DNA of 64,000 nucleotides from Opitutia bacterium (lineage in GTDB: Bacteria > Verrucomicrobiota > Verrucomicrobiia > Opitutales > Opitutaceae): NCBI GenBank assembly GCA_016217545.1, contig JACRHT010000016.1, positions 744,001 to 808,000 of the forward strand. The letters run 5' to 3'. Shown here one piece after another: positions 8,838 through 16,900 of this stretch (positions are counted from its first letter, which is position 1; each line of letters starts with the position of its first letter). Under the pieces are notes generated by a model. The model was not told the origin of the DNA. It ran no database searches and saw only the letters and a program-made list of their open reading frames with translations. The translations under genes were made by a program, and so were the position numbers.

Positions 8838-9755
8838 ATGAAGACCAGTCGCCGCGACTTCCTCAAAACTGGCCTGGCGCTCGCCGCGACCGTTTCCGCC
8901 GGTCGTTTCACCCGCGCCCTCGCCGCCGACGCCCCCGCCGCGCCGCGCACGATTCTCGCCGCCGTCCGCGACGGCTCGCGCACCGCCATGCTCGACCGCG
9001 CCCTCGCCGAACTCGGCGGCCTCGGCCAGTTCGTGCACCCCGGCCAGACCGTTTTGATCAAGCCCAACATCGGCTGGGACGTCGCGCCCGACCTCGGCGC
9101 CAACACCCATCCCGAACTCGTCGGCCACCTGGTGAAACTCTGCCGCGACGCCGGCGCGAAATCCGTCAGCGTCTTCGACCACACGTGCGACCAGTGGCAA
9201 CGCTGCTACGCCAACAGCGGCATCGAGCCGGCCGTGCGCGAAGCCGGCGGCATCGTCGTCACCGGCGACGACCACGCCCTCTACCGCACGGTCGAGATTC
9301 CGCGCGGCGTGAAGCTGAAGTCCGCCGAGGTGCACCAACTCGTCCTCGACAGCGAAGTGTTCATCAACGTCCCCGTCCTCAAACATCACAGCGGCTCGCT
9401 CATGACCGGCGCGGCGAAGAACCTCATGGGCGTCGTGTGGGACCGCCGCTTCTACCACCGCAACGACCTGCACCAGTGCATCGCGGATTTCCTCACGTTC
9501 CGAAAACCAGACCTCAACATCGTCGACGCTTACCACCCGATGGTCCGCAACGGCCCGCGCGGCCGCGCCGCGGATGACGTCGTCGAACTCCGCAGCCTGC
9601 TCGCCTCGACCGACATCGTTGCCGTCGACACCGCCGCCGCGCGCCTGCTCAGCCAGAATCCCGCGGACATCCGGCACATCGGCCTCGCCGCCGCGCACGG
9701 CGTCGGCACGTCGAATCTCGACTCGCTCGACATTCGCCGCGTCAAGCTCGCCTGA
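8838..9755 (+). CDS. DUF362-domain protein with Tat signal
   Basis: The 305-aa protein starts at ATG 8838 with MKTSRRDFLKTGLALAA, a twin-arginine signal, so it is exported folded, perhaps with a cofactor. The body has the DUF362 landmarks TVLIKPNIGWD (about 73-83), HPELVGHLVKLCRDAGA, and INVPVLKHHSGSLMTGAAKN (about 178-197). Unlike longer DUF362 proteins it lacks a C-terminal ferredoxin domain; the next gene, 3 bp downstream, encodes a membrane polyferredoxin that could supply the iron-sulfur centres. The biochemical role of DUF362 is not settled. The domain call and the Tat signal are firm; a redox role is inferred from the neighbour. Confidence 0.85.
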   Translation: MKTSRRDFLKTGLALAATVSAGRFTRALAADAPAAPRTILAAVRDGSRTAMLDRALAELGGLGQFVHPGQTVLIKPNIGWDVAPDLGANTHPELVGHLVKLCRDAGAKSVSVFDHTCDQWQRCYANSGIEPAVREAGGIVVTGDDHALYRTVEIPRGVKLKSAEVHQLVLDSEVFINVPVLKHHSGSLMTGAAKNLMGVVWDRRFYHRNDLHQCIADFLTFRKPDLNIVDAYHPMVRNGPRGRAADDVVELRSLLASTDIVAVDTAAARLLSQNPADIRHIGLAAAHGVGTSNLDSLDIRRVKLA

Positions 9756-9758
9756 GCC

Positions 9759-11267
9759 GTGCGTCGCTGGCTGAAACCGCTCCGCGTCGCCATCGCGCTC
9801 GTCTTCCTCGGCGTCCTCACCGCCGCGTTCCTGGATTTTCGCGGCCTCGTGCCGGCGCGCCTCGCGCACGCATTCGCCGCCGTCCAGATCGGACCCGCCG
9901 CACTCGCCGCGACAGCGGGCGCGGTGCTCGGCGGCGTGGCCCTCGCAGTGATCCTCGTCGTCACGCTGCTCTTCGGACGGGTGTATTGCTCGGTCATCTG
10001 CCCGCTCGGAATTCTTCAGGACGTGATCGCGCGCCTGCGCCACCGGCGCTCGCGCGTGCTCCGCTTCAGCGCCGGGAACAAACTTCTCCGTTACGGCGTT
10101 CTCGCTGGCGCGCTTCTGGCCGTCGGCCTCGGCGCGACCGGCGCCGCCTTCACGTTGCTCGATCCCTACAGCCACTTCGGCCGCATCGTCGCCACCCTCG
10201 GCCGCTCCGCTCTGGTCTTCGGCAACAACGCACTCGTTCCCGTCGCGCAGGCGCTCGGCGGGCAGGCCATCTATCGCGTGCCGCCGCCCGCTCCTTCGCT
10301 GGGCCTCGTGCTGTTCGCGCTCGGCGCGGCGATCACCGTCACGGCACTGGCTCTCTGGCGCAGCCGGATTTACTGCAACACGGTTTGTCCGGTCGGCACG
10401 GCGCTCGGGCTCCTCTCGCGCGCGAGCGCGTTTCGCCTGACGATCGACCAAACCGCCTGCACGAAGTGCACCGACTGCCTGCGCGCATGCAAAGCGCAGT
10501 GCATCGACCTCCGCACCGGCGACATCGACGCCTCACGCTGCGTCTCGTGCGCAAACTGCCTCGGCGCCTGCCAGCACGGCGGCATCGCGTATCGCTTCGC
10601 GTGGCGCCGCACGCCGCGTGCGCCGGACTCACAGCGGCGCGCCTTCGTCGCCAGCGCGCTGCTTTTGCCGCCGCTGGCCGCACTCCCAAGCGCCGCGCCC
10701 AAACCGCGCCGCGCTCCTGTCGCGCCACCGGGCGCGCAAAACGTCGATCGCCTGCTCGACCGCTGCACGGGTTGCCAACTCTGCGTGACGGCCTGCCCCA
10801 CGCAGGTGCTGCAACCGTCGGTGTTCGACTACGGCTGGTTCGGATTCGCCAAGCCCCACCTCGATTTCGGGCGCGCCTTCTGCAACTTCGACTGCCTTCG
10901 CTGCGGCGAAGTCTGTCCCACCGGCGCAATCACACCGCTGGCGCTCGCCGACAAGCGCCTGACGAGCGTCGGCACCGCGAAGTTCGAACGCTCGCGCTGC
11001 ATCGTCGAGACCGACGGCACCGATTGCGCCGCCTGCTCGGAACACTGCCCGACCAAGGCGGTGAACACCGTGCCGTTTCGCGACAATCTCCGCCTCCCGG
11101 AGGTGAAGGAGGATCTTTGTATCGGCTGCGGCGCCTGCGAATTCGCGTGTCCCGTGCGTCCGCAACGAGCGATCACTGTCACCGCTCGCGCGACTCACAC
11201 CCGTGCCGCAAAGGCGGTCGAGGCCAAGCCCCAGCTACCGAAGCCCGTCGGAGATTTCCCGTTCTGA
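9759..11267 (+). CDS. Membrane polyferredoxin: NapH-like module fused to MauM/NapG-like ferredoxin
   Basis: A 502-aa protein with four to five N-terminal membrane helices carrying two NapH-type motifs, YCSVICPLG (76-84) and YCNTVCPVG (205-213). Two ferredoxin cluster motifs follow (C234/237/240/244 and C261/264/267/271). Next comes RRAFVASALLLPP (293-305), which looks like a buried twin-arginine signal, and then MauM/NapG-like clusters (C336/339/342/346, C375/379/382/386, C414/423/426/430, C454/457/460/464). Roughly six 4Fe-4S centres would pass electrons between the quinone pool and a periplasmic partner. The start is GTG 9759, 3 bp after the DUF362 stop, which implies co-translation. The electron acceptor is unknown. 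Confidence 0.85.
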   Translation: MRRWLKPLRVAIALVFLGVLTAAFLDFRGLVPARLAHAFAAVQIGPAALAATAGAVLGGVALAVILVVTLLFGRVYCSVICPLGILQDVIARLRHRRSRVLRFSAGNKLLRYGVLAGALLAVGLGATGAAFTLLDPYSHFGRIVATLGRSALVFGNNALVPVAQALGGQAIYRVPPPAPSLGLVLFALGAAITVTALALWRSRIYCNTVCPVGTALGLLSRASAFRLTIDQTACTKCTDCLRACKAQCIDLRTGDIDASRCVSCANCLGACQHGGIAYRFAWRRTPRAPDSQRRAFVASALLLPPLAALPSAAPKPRRAPVAPPGAQNVDRLLDRCTGCQLCVTACPTQVLQPSVFDYGWFGFAKPHLDFGRAFCNFDCLRCGEVCPTGAITPLALADKRLTSVGTAKFERSRCIVETDGTDCAACSEHCPTKAVNTVPFRDNLRLPEVKEDLCIGCGACEFACPVRPQRAITVTARATHTRAAKAVEAKPQLPKPVGDFPF

Positions 11268-11331
11268 CGCTCCGCTGCCGGCCCGGCAAAGCGGCCTTGT
11301 CGTTCTCCGCTGCGGGGATTTCTCTGCCTGC

Positions 11332-12231
11332 ATGTTGCGCGTCGTCTCCCTCGCCCTGCTTCTCGCCACCATGCTCTCCGCGTCCGAACACCCCGTGATT
11401 TCCCTCTGGCCCGAAGGCATCCCCGGCGCCAAGCCGCACGAAAAACCCTTCGTCGTCGACGCCACCGGCCGCGTCTCCGCCATCCACGAGCCCACGCTGG
11501 CCGTCTGGCCCGCCGCGCCCGACAAAGCCAACGGCACCGCAGTCGTCATCTGCCCCGGCGGCGGCTATTCCGTCCTCTCCGAACAACGCGAAGGCGTCCG
11601 CTATGCGCAGTGGCTCAACGAACTCGGTGTCACCTGCTTCATCGTGCGCTCGCGCCTCAAGGAATACGGACATCCGGCGCCGTTGCGCGACGTGTTGCGC
11701 GCGCTGCGCATCGTCCGCTCGCGCGCCGCGGAGTTCGGCGTCGATCCGCACCGCATCGGCATCATCGGCTCCTCCGCCGGTGGCCACCTCGCATCGAGCG
11801 CCGCCACGCTCTACGATCACGCCGACGGCAAAACCGGCGCTGCGCTCGACGCCGTGAGCGCGCGACCGGATTTCGCCCTGTTGCTCTACCCGGTCATCCT
11901 GATGGAAGGCCCGCACACCCACGCCGGCTCACGCGACAATCTCATCGGGGCCCACGCGGCGCCGGAGTTGGTCGCACTCCTGTCGACCGACCGGCAGGTC
12001 ACCAAGGACACGCCGCCGACATTTCTCATTCACGCGGAGGACGACAAGTCGGTGCCGGTCGAGAACACGCTCTCGTTCTACGCCGCGCTCCGCCGCGCCG
12101 GCGTGCCGGCCGAGATTCACCTCTACGAGAAAGGCGGCCACGGCTTCGCGATGGAGGCCACGCATCCGCCGACCGCTCAATGGCCGCAGCGCGCGGAGAC
12201 TTGGCTGCGCAGCCACGGCTGGGTGAAATGA
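11332..12231 (+). CDS. Exported alpha/beta hydrolase (esterase-like)
   Basis: The 299-aa protein has a short signal peptide (LALLLATMLSAS) and an alpha/beta-hydrolase core. ICPGGGYSVL (73-82) is the oxyanion loop. GSSAGGHLAS (146-155) holds the nucleophile Ser148, AEDDKSVPVEN supplies the acid Asp at 237 or 238, and KGGHGF the His270. The layout matches the bacterial acetylxylan-esterase/BD-FAE-like group that deacetylates plant polysaccharides, fitting the degradative setting, but specificity is inferred. ATG 11332 is preferred over an upstream in-frame GTG-type start because it gives a clean signal peptide. The gene follows the polyferredoxin by 64 bp and converges on the GreB-like gene. 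Confidence 0.8.
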   Translation: MLRVVSLALLLATMLSASEHPVISLWPEGIPGAKPHEKPFVVDATGRVSAIHEPTLAVWPAAPDKANGTAVVICPGGGYSVLSEQREGVRYAQWLNELGVTCFIVRSRLKEYGHPAPLRDVLRALRIVRSRAAEFGVDPHRIGIIGSSAGGHLASSAATLYDHADGKTGAALDAVSARPDFALLLYPVILMEGPHTHAGSRDNLIGAHAAPELVALLSTDRQVTKDTPPTFLIHAEDDKSVPVENTLSFYAALRRAGVPAEIHLYEKGGHGFAMEATHPPTAQWPQRAETWLRSHGWVK

Positions 12232-12259
12232 TCTCAGCTGCGCCGCGCGCAGGACGGAC

Positions 12260-12775
12260 TCAGTAACGAATGCCTGTGATCTCGAGTTCCGTCGCGCCCG
12301 TCGGAAACTTGAACGGCACCTTCTGTCCGAGACGCGCGTTGAGCAGCGCTCGCGCGATGGGCGAAAGCCAGCTGACGGCGTCGGCGGAGAGATCGGTCTC
12401 GTCCACGCCCACGATGTGATAGGTCGACACGGCGCCATTGGCGTCGCGCACCGTGACGACCGCGCCGAAGCGCACGACGTCGTGCGGAGTCGGCGGCGGC
12501 ACGGCGATTTCGGCAGTCGCCAGGCTTTGTTGCAGATAAGCGATGCGTTCCTCGGCGCGCTGCAGCTCCTCTTTCGCATCGGCGCCGCGCCCGCCTTCGT
12601 CGGCGGATTCCGCAATGAGACGCGGCGCGCGGTCCGTGAGCTCCTTCAGCTCACTCCGCAACCGCTCCGCCCCGGCGGCGGTGAGATAATTGCGCGCTCC
12701 CGGCGGCAGCGGCGAAATCCGGCGCGGAATAACGACGTCGCGCGCGTCGTCCTCACGAGTGAAAGCTCGGCTCAT
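12260..12775 (-). CDS. GreA/GreB-family transcript cleavage factor homolog with altered tip
   Basis: A 171-aa protein. The N-terminal part (about 1-90) starts MSRAFTREDD and forms the antiparallel coiled coil of Gre factors, with YLTAAGAERLRSELKEL typical of GreB. The C-terminal FKBP-like domain contains VVTVRDANGAVSTYHIVGVDE and WLSPIARALLNARLG. Gre factors bind the RNA polymerase secondary channel and stimulate cleavage of backtracked RNA through acidic residues at the coiled-coil tip (GDLSENAEY in GreA). Here the aligned tip is GGRGADAKEE, so the first catalytic acid appears replaced by Arg. It may compete with true Gre factors. ATG 12775 is set by the MSRAF start; the gene is divergent from the small membrane protein. 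Confidence 0.82.
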   Translation of the reverse strand: MSRAFTREDDARDVVIPRRISPLPPGARNYLTAAGAERLRSELKELTDRAPRLIAESADEGGRGADAKEELQRAEERIAYLQQSLATAEIAVPPPTPHDVVRFGAVVTVRDANGAVSTYHIVGVDETDLSADAVSWLSPIARALLNARLGQKVPFKFPTGATELEITGIRY

Positions 12776-12938
12776 GAGGATAACGTAACGCACCGAGAGG
12801 CCGTTGGCAATGGGTGCGAGGCCTGCCCGCTGCAACCAATGCGTAGTCCGCGCGCCCGGCACGGTGTATAGTTGCGGCGAACAAAAAAGCGACCGCGCGT
12901 GCATTACTGGCGCGAGGTCCCCTACTCCCTCAACCCCC

Positions 12939-13106
12939 ATGAAAGCGGCCCTGATCGCGGTTGGAATTGCGGCGCTCGCCGGACTGGCCTTCTCCCTCGC
13001 AGGCCAGCCACTCGACGCTGCCGACTACGTGGTCGTGTTGCTCGTCGTCACGCTCATCGCGTGGACTTACGAGCAATACAATCACGATCCTACCGAGGAG
13101 AAGTAA
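12939..13106 (+). CDS. Small two-helix membrane protein (55 aa), unknown function
   Basis: ATG 12939 opens a 55-codon frame ending in TAA. The product has two hydrophobic helices, AALIAVGIAALAGLAF and YVVVLLVVTLIAWTY, joined by AGQPLDAAD, and a charged tail EQYNHDPTEEK. It belongs to no family I recognise. The proper codon structure, two clean membrane segments and the gap around it make it more likely real than chance. It is transcribed divergently from the GreB-like gene across a 163-bp region that probably holds both promoters. Confidence 0.65.
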   Translation: MKAALIAVGIAALAGLAFSLAGQPLDAADYVVVLLVVTLIAWTYEQYNHDPTEEK

Positions 13107-13175
13107 ACCATCCGCCTCCGTTTCGTGGCGTCACCGCTGCGCTCGCCGCGGGGCGTGTGGGTTGTTGTTCCTCTG

Positions 13176-13541
13176 CTAACCGAAGAGCCACCACGCTGCG
13201 ACCGCCTCGTGGCTCGCCACGATCAGCCAGAACATCAGTTGGTAACTCAACTTCGCGTTCTTGTGCCGCAGGAGCTGCTGCGCCACGAGCCCGCCCGGCC
13301 ATCCTCCCCGCGCGTCGATCGCGAGCAACTGTGCCTCGGGCAACCGCCCGCCCGCGCGCGTGGCGCGGCGCTTGTCGAACGCGTAGAAGGAAAACGACAA
13401 CACCGACAGCGCGGCAGGAGCCAGCAGCCACTCGGGGCCCACGCGTTGCAGCCACGGCCAAAGCGCCACACCGGGCAGGATCAACAGGGCGATGAGCGCG
13501 AACAACACGCCCGCGCCGCGATCCGTCGCGCGAGTCGTCAT
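13176..13541 (-). CDS. DUF1294 family membrane protein
   Basis: A 121-aa protein with three or four membrane helices. FSFYAFDKRRATRAGGRLPE (about 50-69) and LLAIDARGGWPGGLVAQQLL then RHKNAKLSYQLMFW are the DUF1294 signature (Y-x-x-D-K ... R-x-P-E ... GG-x-x-G ... R-H-K-x-x-K). Many DUF1294 domains are fused to a cold-shock domain; this copy has only the membrane part. The start ATG at 13541 overlaps the stop of the alginate-lyase-type gene upstream by 4 bp (TCAT on the plus strand), so the two are translationally coupled. Function unknown. Confidence 0.85.
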   Translation of the reverse strand: MTTRATDRGAGVLFALIALLILPGVALWPWLQRVGPEWLLAPAALSVLSFSFYAFDKRRATRAGGRLPEAQLLAIDARGGWPGGLVAQQLLRHKNAKLSYQLMFWLIVASHEAVAAWWLFG

Positions 13542-14680
13542 CGCGAAGCCGCAGGCCTCAGCCACAACGTCGGGTAGCGCACGGGAAAATTCCGCCGCAC
13601 TTCCTCGACGGTCGAATCCGCAGGCAGGCGTTGCCAAAGCGCCAGCCACTCCGCGTCCCCGCCCGCCAGCGCGCCGAAGAGCAGCGCGGGCTGCCGGATC
13701 GGCCAATCGTTCCAATACATCACGTCCGGCGGCTTCGGCCAACGCGACTTGTCGGCGAGGAACGGCGCCAGCCAGCCGACGGCGCGCAGCATCCCGCGCC
13801 CGTCGGGCAACGTCGCGCTCATGAGATTCTCCTCGGGGGTGGACAGCACGACCGCCGTGGCGGCCATGACATCGAGATTGAAGATCGCGTAGCCGTAGGG
13901 CTTCGTGCGCGCGAGTTCGCGCGGGAAGCTCCCGTCGGACGCCATCTGCGTGAGCAGGTCGCGACGGAAACGTTCGCGGCACTCGGTCAACACCGCCGCA
14001 TCGCGCGTCAGGCGCGCGAAACATGCCGCCTGCAACACCCAACACGTGCCGTGATTGTTCTCCTGCTTCGCCTCCTCGATTCCGTAGGGATGCGTGCGCA
14101 TCCAGTGCAGATAGTCGCGAAACCACTGCGTGAGCGCCGCGTCATCGTCAGGCGTCAGCGCCGCCGAATCACGCAACGCCTCGATCGCCAGCGCGACCTC
14201 GGCGAGATGCACGGTATCGATGATGCCGATGCCGCGCCCCGTCGCGACGCCCTGGATCGCCTGCGCATAGAGTAGATTCGGGTTCATGCGCGTCGCCGGA
14301 TCGACGAACCACGTGCGCAGGTGCCGCACGGCGGCGGCCGCGAAGCGAGCCTCGTGCGTAAGGTCCCACGCCGCGGCGAGCGCGCCGACGTCGCGGGCAA
14401 AGCCGAACATCAGATTGCGGTGCGCGACGAAATTGTCGGGGTTGGTGAGTCCGTCCCGCCGGACGTAAGGACCGCCCGGCTTCTGCGGGTCGGGCCACCA
14501 ATAGTCGCCTTCGGACGAGAAATCGTGCGCGCCGCCCGCGCTGCGCGGATTGCGAACGCTCGTGAGCGTGCGCGGCTCATGCGCGAGCGAGACCTCGGCC
14601 GCCTGCATCGCCCGCGCGCGCTCGGCAGCGCGCAGGTCGAAATCCGTGACGGTCGCGGTCAGCAAGGCGAGAAACAGCAT
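13538..14680 (-). CDS. Alginate lyase-family (PL5/PF05426-like) exported enzyme
   Basis: A 380-aa protein of the (alpha/alpha)-barrel alginate-lyase family. MNPNLLYAQAIQGVATGRGI (about 132-151) and EAKQENNHGTCWVLQAA (about 204-220) contain the Asn-His pair used by these lyases to abstract the C5 proton and neutralise the carboxylate. DYWWPDPQKPGGPYVRRDGL near residue 60 is a further family block. The N-terminus MLFLALLTATVTDF is a short hydrophobic leader. The natural substrate could be alginate, but many relatives act on other uronic-acid polymers, which would fit a strain with so many uronate genes. It precedes the DUF1294 gene with a 4-bp overlap. A hairpin lies immediately upstream (14681-14698). 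Confidence 0.78.
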   Translation of the reverse strand: MLFLALLTATVTDFDLRAAERARAMQAAEVSLAHEPRTLTSVRNPRSAGGAHDFSSEGDYWWPDPQKPGGPYVRRDGLTNPDNFVAHRNLMFGFARDVGALAAAWDLTHEARFAAAAVRHLRTWFVDPATRMNPNLLYAQAIQGVATGRGIGIIDTVHLAEVALAIEALRDSAALTPDDDAALTQWFRDYLHWMRTHPYGIEEAKQENNHGTCWVLQAACFARLTRDAAVLTECRERFRRDLLTQMASDGSFPRELARTKPYGYAIFNLDVMAATAVVLSTPEENLMSATLPDGRGMLRAVGWLAPFLADKSRWPKPPDVMYWNDWPIRQPALLFGALAGGDAEWLALWQRLPADSTVEEVRRNFPVRYPTLWLRPAASR

Positions 14681-14698
14681 GCGGACTTCGTAGTCCGC
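14681..14698. repeat. Perfect hairpin directly upstream of the alginate-lyase-type start codon
   Basis: GCGGACT (14681-14687) and AGTCCGC (14692-14698) form a 7-bp stem with loop TCGT. It occupies exactly the ribosome-binding position of the minus-strand gene starting at 14680. It may be a fragment of a dispersed palindrome or may limit translation. Confidence 0.55.
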
Positions 14699-14741
14699 GC
14701 GCCGCGAATTGCCAGCTTCGAGCCGCGCCCCGGCGCGCGAC

Positions 14742-15329
14742 TCACTCGGATTCCCAGTCGGCGTCCTTCGGCAACAGGTGCACGAGCGCGACGTTCAGCA
14801 CGAGCAGCACCACGAGCCCCGGCCAGACCTGACCGAGCGTCGCCGCGAAATGCTCGAGCGGGTTTCGCTGCGGCCCGAAGCTCGGCACGAACCATTGCAC
14901 CGCGAGCACCAAGGCGTAGGCCGGCAGCCAAGCCAGCGGCGCGGCGGCGCGCAGTGAAGGCCAGCGACGCACCGCGAACGCAGCGACGGCGACATAAGCC
15001 GCGAGTTCGACACTCATCGCGAGCACGCGCTCCGAAACCGGCAAACCGGTGGTGAGCGCATTGACCGCCGGCACGACCAACGCAACGAGCACGCCCACGC
15101 CAGCGCCGTAAAGATAGACCGCCAGAAACGCCGTCCAAAACGCGGGGAGCAGATGCACGCCCAACGGGCGCGGACCGCTCCACGGAATCAGATGCACCAG
15201 GAAAGGCACGAGCCAGGCGACGGCCATGAGCACGAGCGTTTCGCGCCACGAGGCGCGAGTGAGGGAGAAGAAGGAGCGGGCGCTGACTTGCATGCGTTGG
15301 AAGCGGGAAACCGGCGCGGAGGTAATCAT
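14742..15329 (-). CDS. Integral membrane protein resembling ECF transporter S components
   Basis: A 195-aa protein with five or six helices. LGVHLLPAFWTAFLAVYLYG and GVLVALVVPAVNALTTGLPV resemble the glycine-rich segments of ECF-type vitamin-uptake S components, and the C-terminus ends in a short acidic tail (DADWESE). No energising EcfT/EcfA gene is near, so it would have to share a general ECF module. ATG 15329 is the only good long start. It has a same-strand neighbour, the alginate-lyase-type gene 61 bp downstream, but no clear functional link. I am unsure of the family. Confidence 0.55.
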   Translation of the reverse strand: MITSAPVSRFQRMQVSARSFFSLTRASWRETLVLMAVAWLVPFLVHLIPWSGPRPLGVHLLPAFWTAFLAVYLYGAGVGVLVALVVPAVNALTTGLPVSERVLAMSVELAAYVAVAAFAVRRWPSLRAAAPLAWLPAYALVLAVQWFVPSFGPQRNPLEHFAATLGQVWPGLVVLLVLNVALVHLLPKDADWESE

Positions 15330-15531
15330 GGGAGGCGGACGTTTGCCAAGGATGGATGCCAGTGGGGTCGAGGGAAATGGCGCGACGCGCGGTGACTTGC
15401 GGCCTTAGACGCCACGGGCGGCGATCCCGTTCGAAATCGAGCGCACACGCCAGACCTTGGCTTTATGACTGGGGTGAAACCCTCCTGTCTGCTTGCGCGA
15501 ACCCGTGTCGCCTGCTGAATCGAGCGCTTTC

Positions 15532-16035
15532 GTGTCCGCCTCCCTCCCACGCATCCTCCTCATCATGGGCGTCGCCGGCTCCGGCAAAACGACGCTCGGC
15601 AAACGTGCCGCCGCAGCGCTCGGCTGGCCGTATTTCGAGGCGGACGATTTTCACTCCGCGGCGAACAAGGCCAAGATGGCGAGCGGGACGCCGTTGAACG
15701 ACGAGGATCGGGCGCCGTGGCTCGAGGCGATCCGCGCGAAGATGAACGCCACCATCGACGCGGGACAGAGCGCGGTCTTCACGTGCTCCGCGCTGAAAGA
15801 AAAATACCGCGCCGTGCTCGCGGGCGACGCCAAGCACCCGGTCACGATCGTGTTTCTCAACGGCGACTACGAAACGATCCTCGCACGCGTGAGCCGACGC
15901 AAAGGCCACTTCATGAAAGCCGACTTGGTGCGAAGCCAATTCGAGGCGCTCGAGCACCCGAAGGACGCGCTCGAACTCGACATCCGCGAGTCTCCCGAAG
16001 CGCTGCTGGAAAAGATCCTCGCCACCGTGCGCTGA
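15532..16035 (+). CDS. gntK: Gluconokinase
   Basis: The P-loop kinase phosphorylates D-gluconate to 6-phosphogluconate. With the GTG start at 15532 the product is 167 aa, close to the usual 165-175. It begins MSASLPRILLIMGVAGSGKT, with Walker A GVAGSGKTTL, then FEADDFHSAANKAKMASGTPL (split by the family's DFH substrate loop), WLEAIRAKM, FTCSALKEKYR and FLNGDYETILARVSRRKGHFM, all typical of GntK. In-frame upstream starts exist at 15493 (TTG) and 15505 (GTG) and would add up to 13 residues of unconserved sequence. It converges on rnc with 22 bp between them and stands alone. Gluconate would enter the Entner-Doudoroff route that the window's eda also serves. Confidence 0.88.
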   Translation: MSASLPRILLIMGVAGSGKTTLGKRAAAALGWPYFEADDFHSAANKAKMASGTPLNDEDRAPWLEAIRAKMNATIDAGQSAVFTCSALKEKYRAVLAGDAKHPVTIVFLNGDYETILARVSRRKGHFMKADLVRSQFEALEHPKDALELDIRESPEALLEKILATVR

Positions 16036-16057
16036 CGCGCATCGGCGGTCCTCGCCG

Positions 16058-16780
16058 CTAGCTCTTCGCTGCGGCCGGGCCGGAATTGCGCAACGCAACC
16101 AAGGCCACGCGTGCCGCTTCCTCCTCGGCGGTTTTCTTCGAGGAACCTTTGCCGCTGCCGAGGAATTTGTCGTTCAGGGAAACACTGACTTCGTATTCGC
16201 GCGCGTGCTTCGGGCCGGTGGCGGCCACGACTTCATAGCGCAACGCGCCATTGCCGTGCTCGGGTTGCACCATCTCCTGGAGCTGCCCCTTGGGATTTTC
16301 CTTTCCCTCGGTCAGCGCGAGACGCTCCGGAATCGAACCATACCACTTCGACACGACGCCCTGCACGGTGGCAAAATCGCTGTCGAGGTAGATGGCGCCG
16401 ATGATCGCCTCCAGCGCATCCTCCAGGATCGACGCGCGTCCGCGGCCGCCGGCGTCCTCCTCGCTCTGCCCGAGTTGCACGGCAGCATCGACGCCGAGGT
16501 CGCGCGCGAGCTGGCTGAGAAACTCGCCCTTCGTCAATCCAGCGCGCCGCCGGCTGAGCACGCCCTCGCGCTCTTCGGTGAATTGCCGAAACAGCGCGTC
16601 CGTCAGGATGAAATGCAGCACCGAATCGCCGAGGAACTCGAGTCGTTGGTTGTGCGCGCCGCTCTCGGGACGATCCTGCAGGTATGACGCGTGCCGCAGC
16701 GCCTCGCCGAGCAACGCGGGGTTGCGGAAGGCGTAACCGAGGCGCTTTTGCAGCGCGGCGAGCTGGGCGGTGTGCGGCAT
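16058..16780 (-). CDS. rnc: Ribonuclease III
   Basis: Cleaves double-stranded RNA in rRNA and mRNA maturation. The 240-aa protein has the RNase III signature NQRLEFLGDSVL (44-55), with Glu48 and Asp52 as metal ligands, and DALEAIIGAIYLD (121-133) supplying the second acidic pair at 121 and 124. A dsRNA-binding domain covers about 160-235 (NPKGQLQEMVQ ... GSGKGSSKKTAEEEAA). The start ATG 16780 gives the normal length; an upstream in-frame start adds 22 unconserved residues. Neighbours are unrelated. Confidence 0.96.
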   Translation of the reverse strand: MPHTAQLAALQKRLGYAFRNPALLGEALRHASYLQDRPESGAHNQRLEFLGDSVLHFILTDALFRQFTEEREGVLSRRRAGLTKGEFLSQLARDLGVDAAVQLGQSEEDAGGRGRASILEDALEAIIGAIYLDSDFATVQGVVSKWYGSIPERLALTEGKENPKGQLQEMVQPEHGNGALRYEVVAATGPKHAREYEVSVSLNDKFLGSGKGSSKKTAEEEAARVALVALRNSGPAAAKS

Positions 16781-16900
16781 GCGAATGCTAGTTGCCTCTT
16801 GGAAAATCGAATTGCGGCGAGTTGTCCACCCCTTCGACAGCGTCACCGTTGCCCGACTCGCGCGCAGCGGCCGGATTCGGCTCCGGGATTTCGGGCGGCG

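Noticed and set aside
15330-15531. Possible cobalamin-type riboswitch before the S-component-like gene
   Set aside because: Fragments such as CGCAAGTCACC and CCCACTGGC look suggestive, but the required B12 box and order of conserved blocks are not there.
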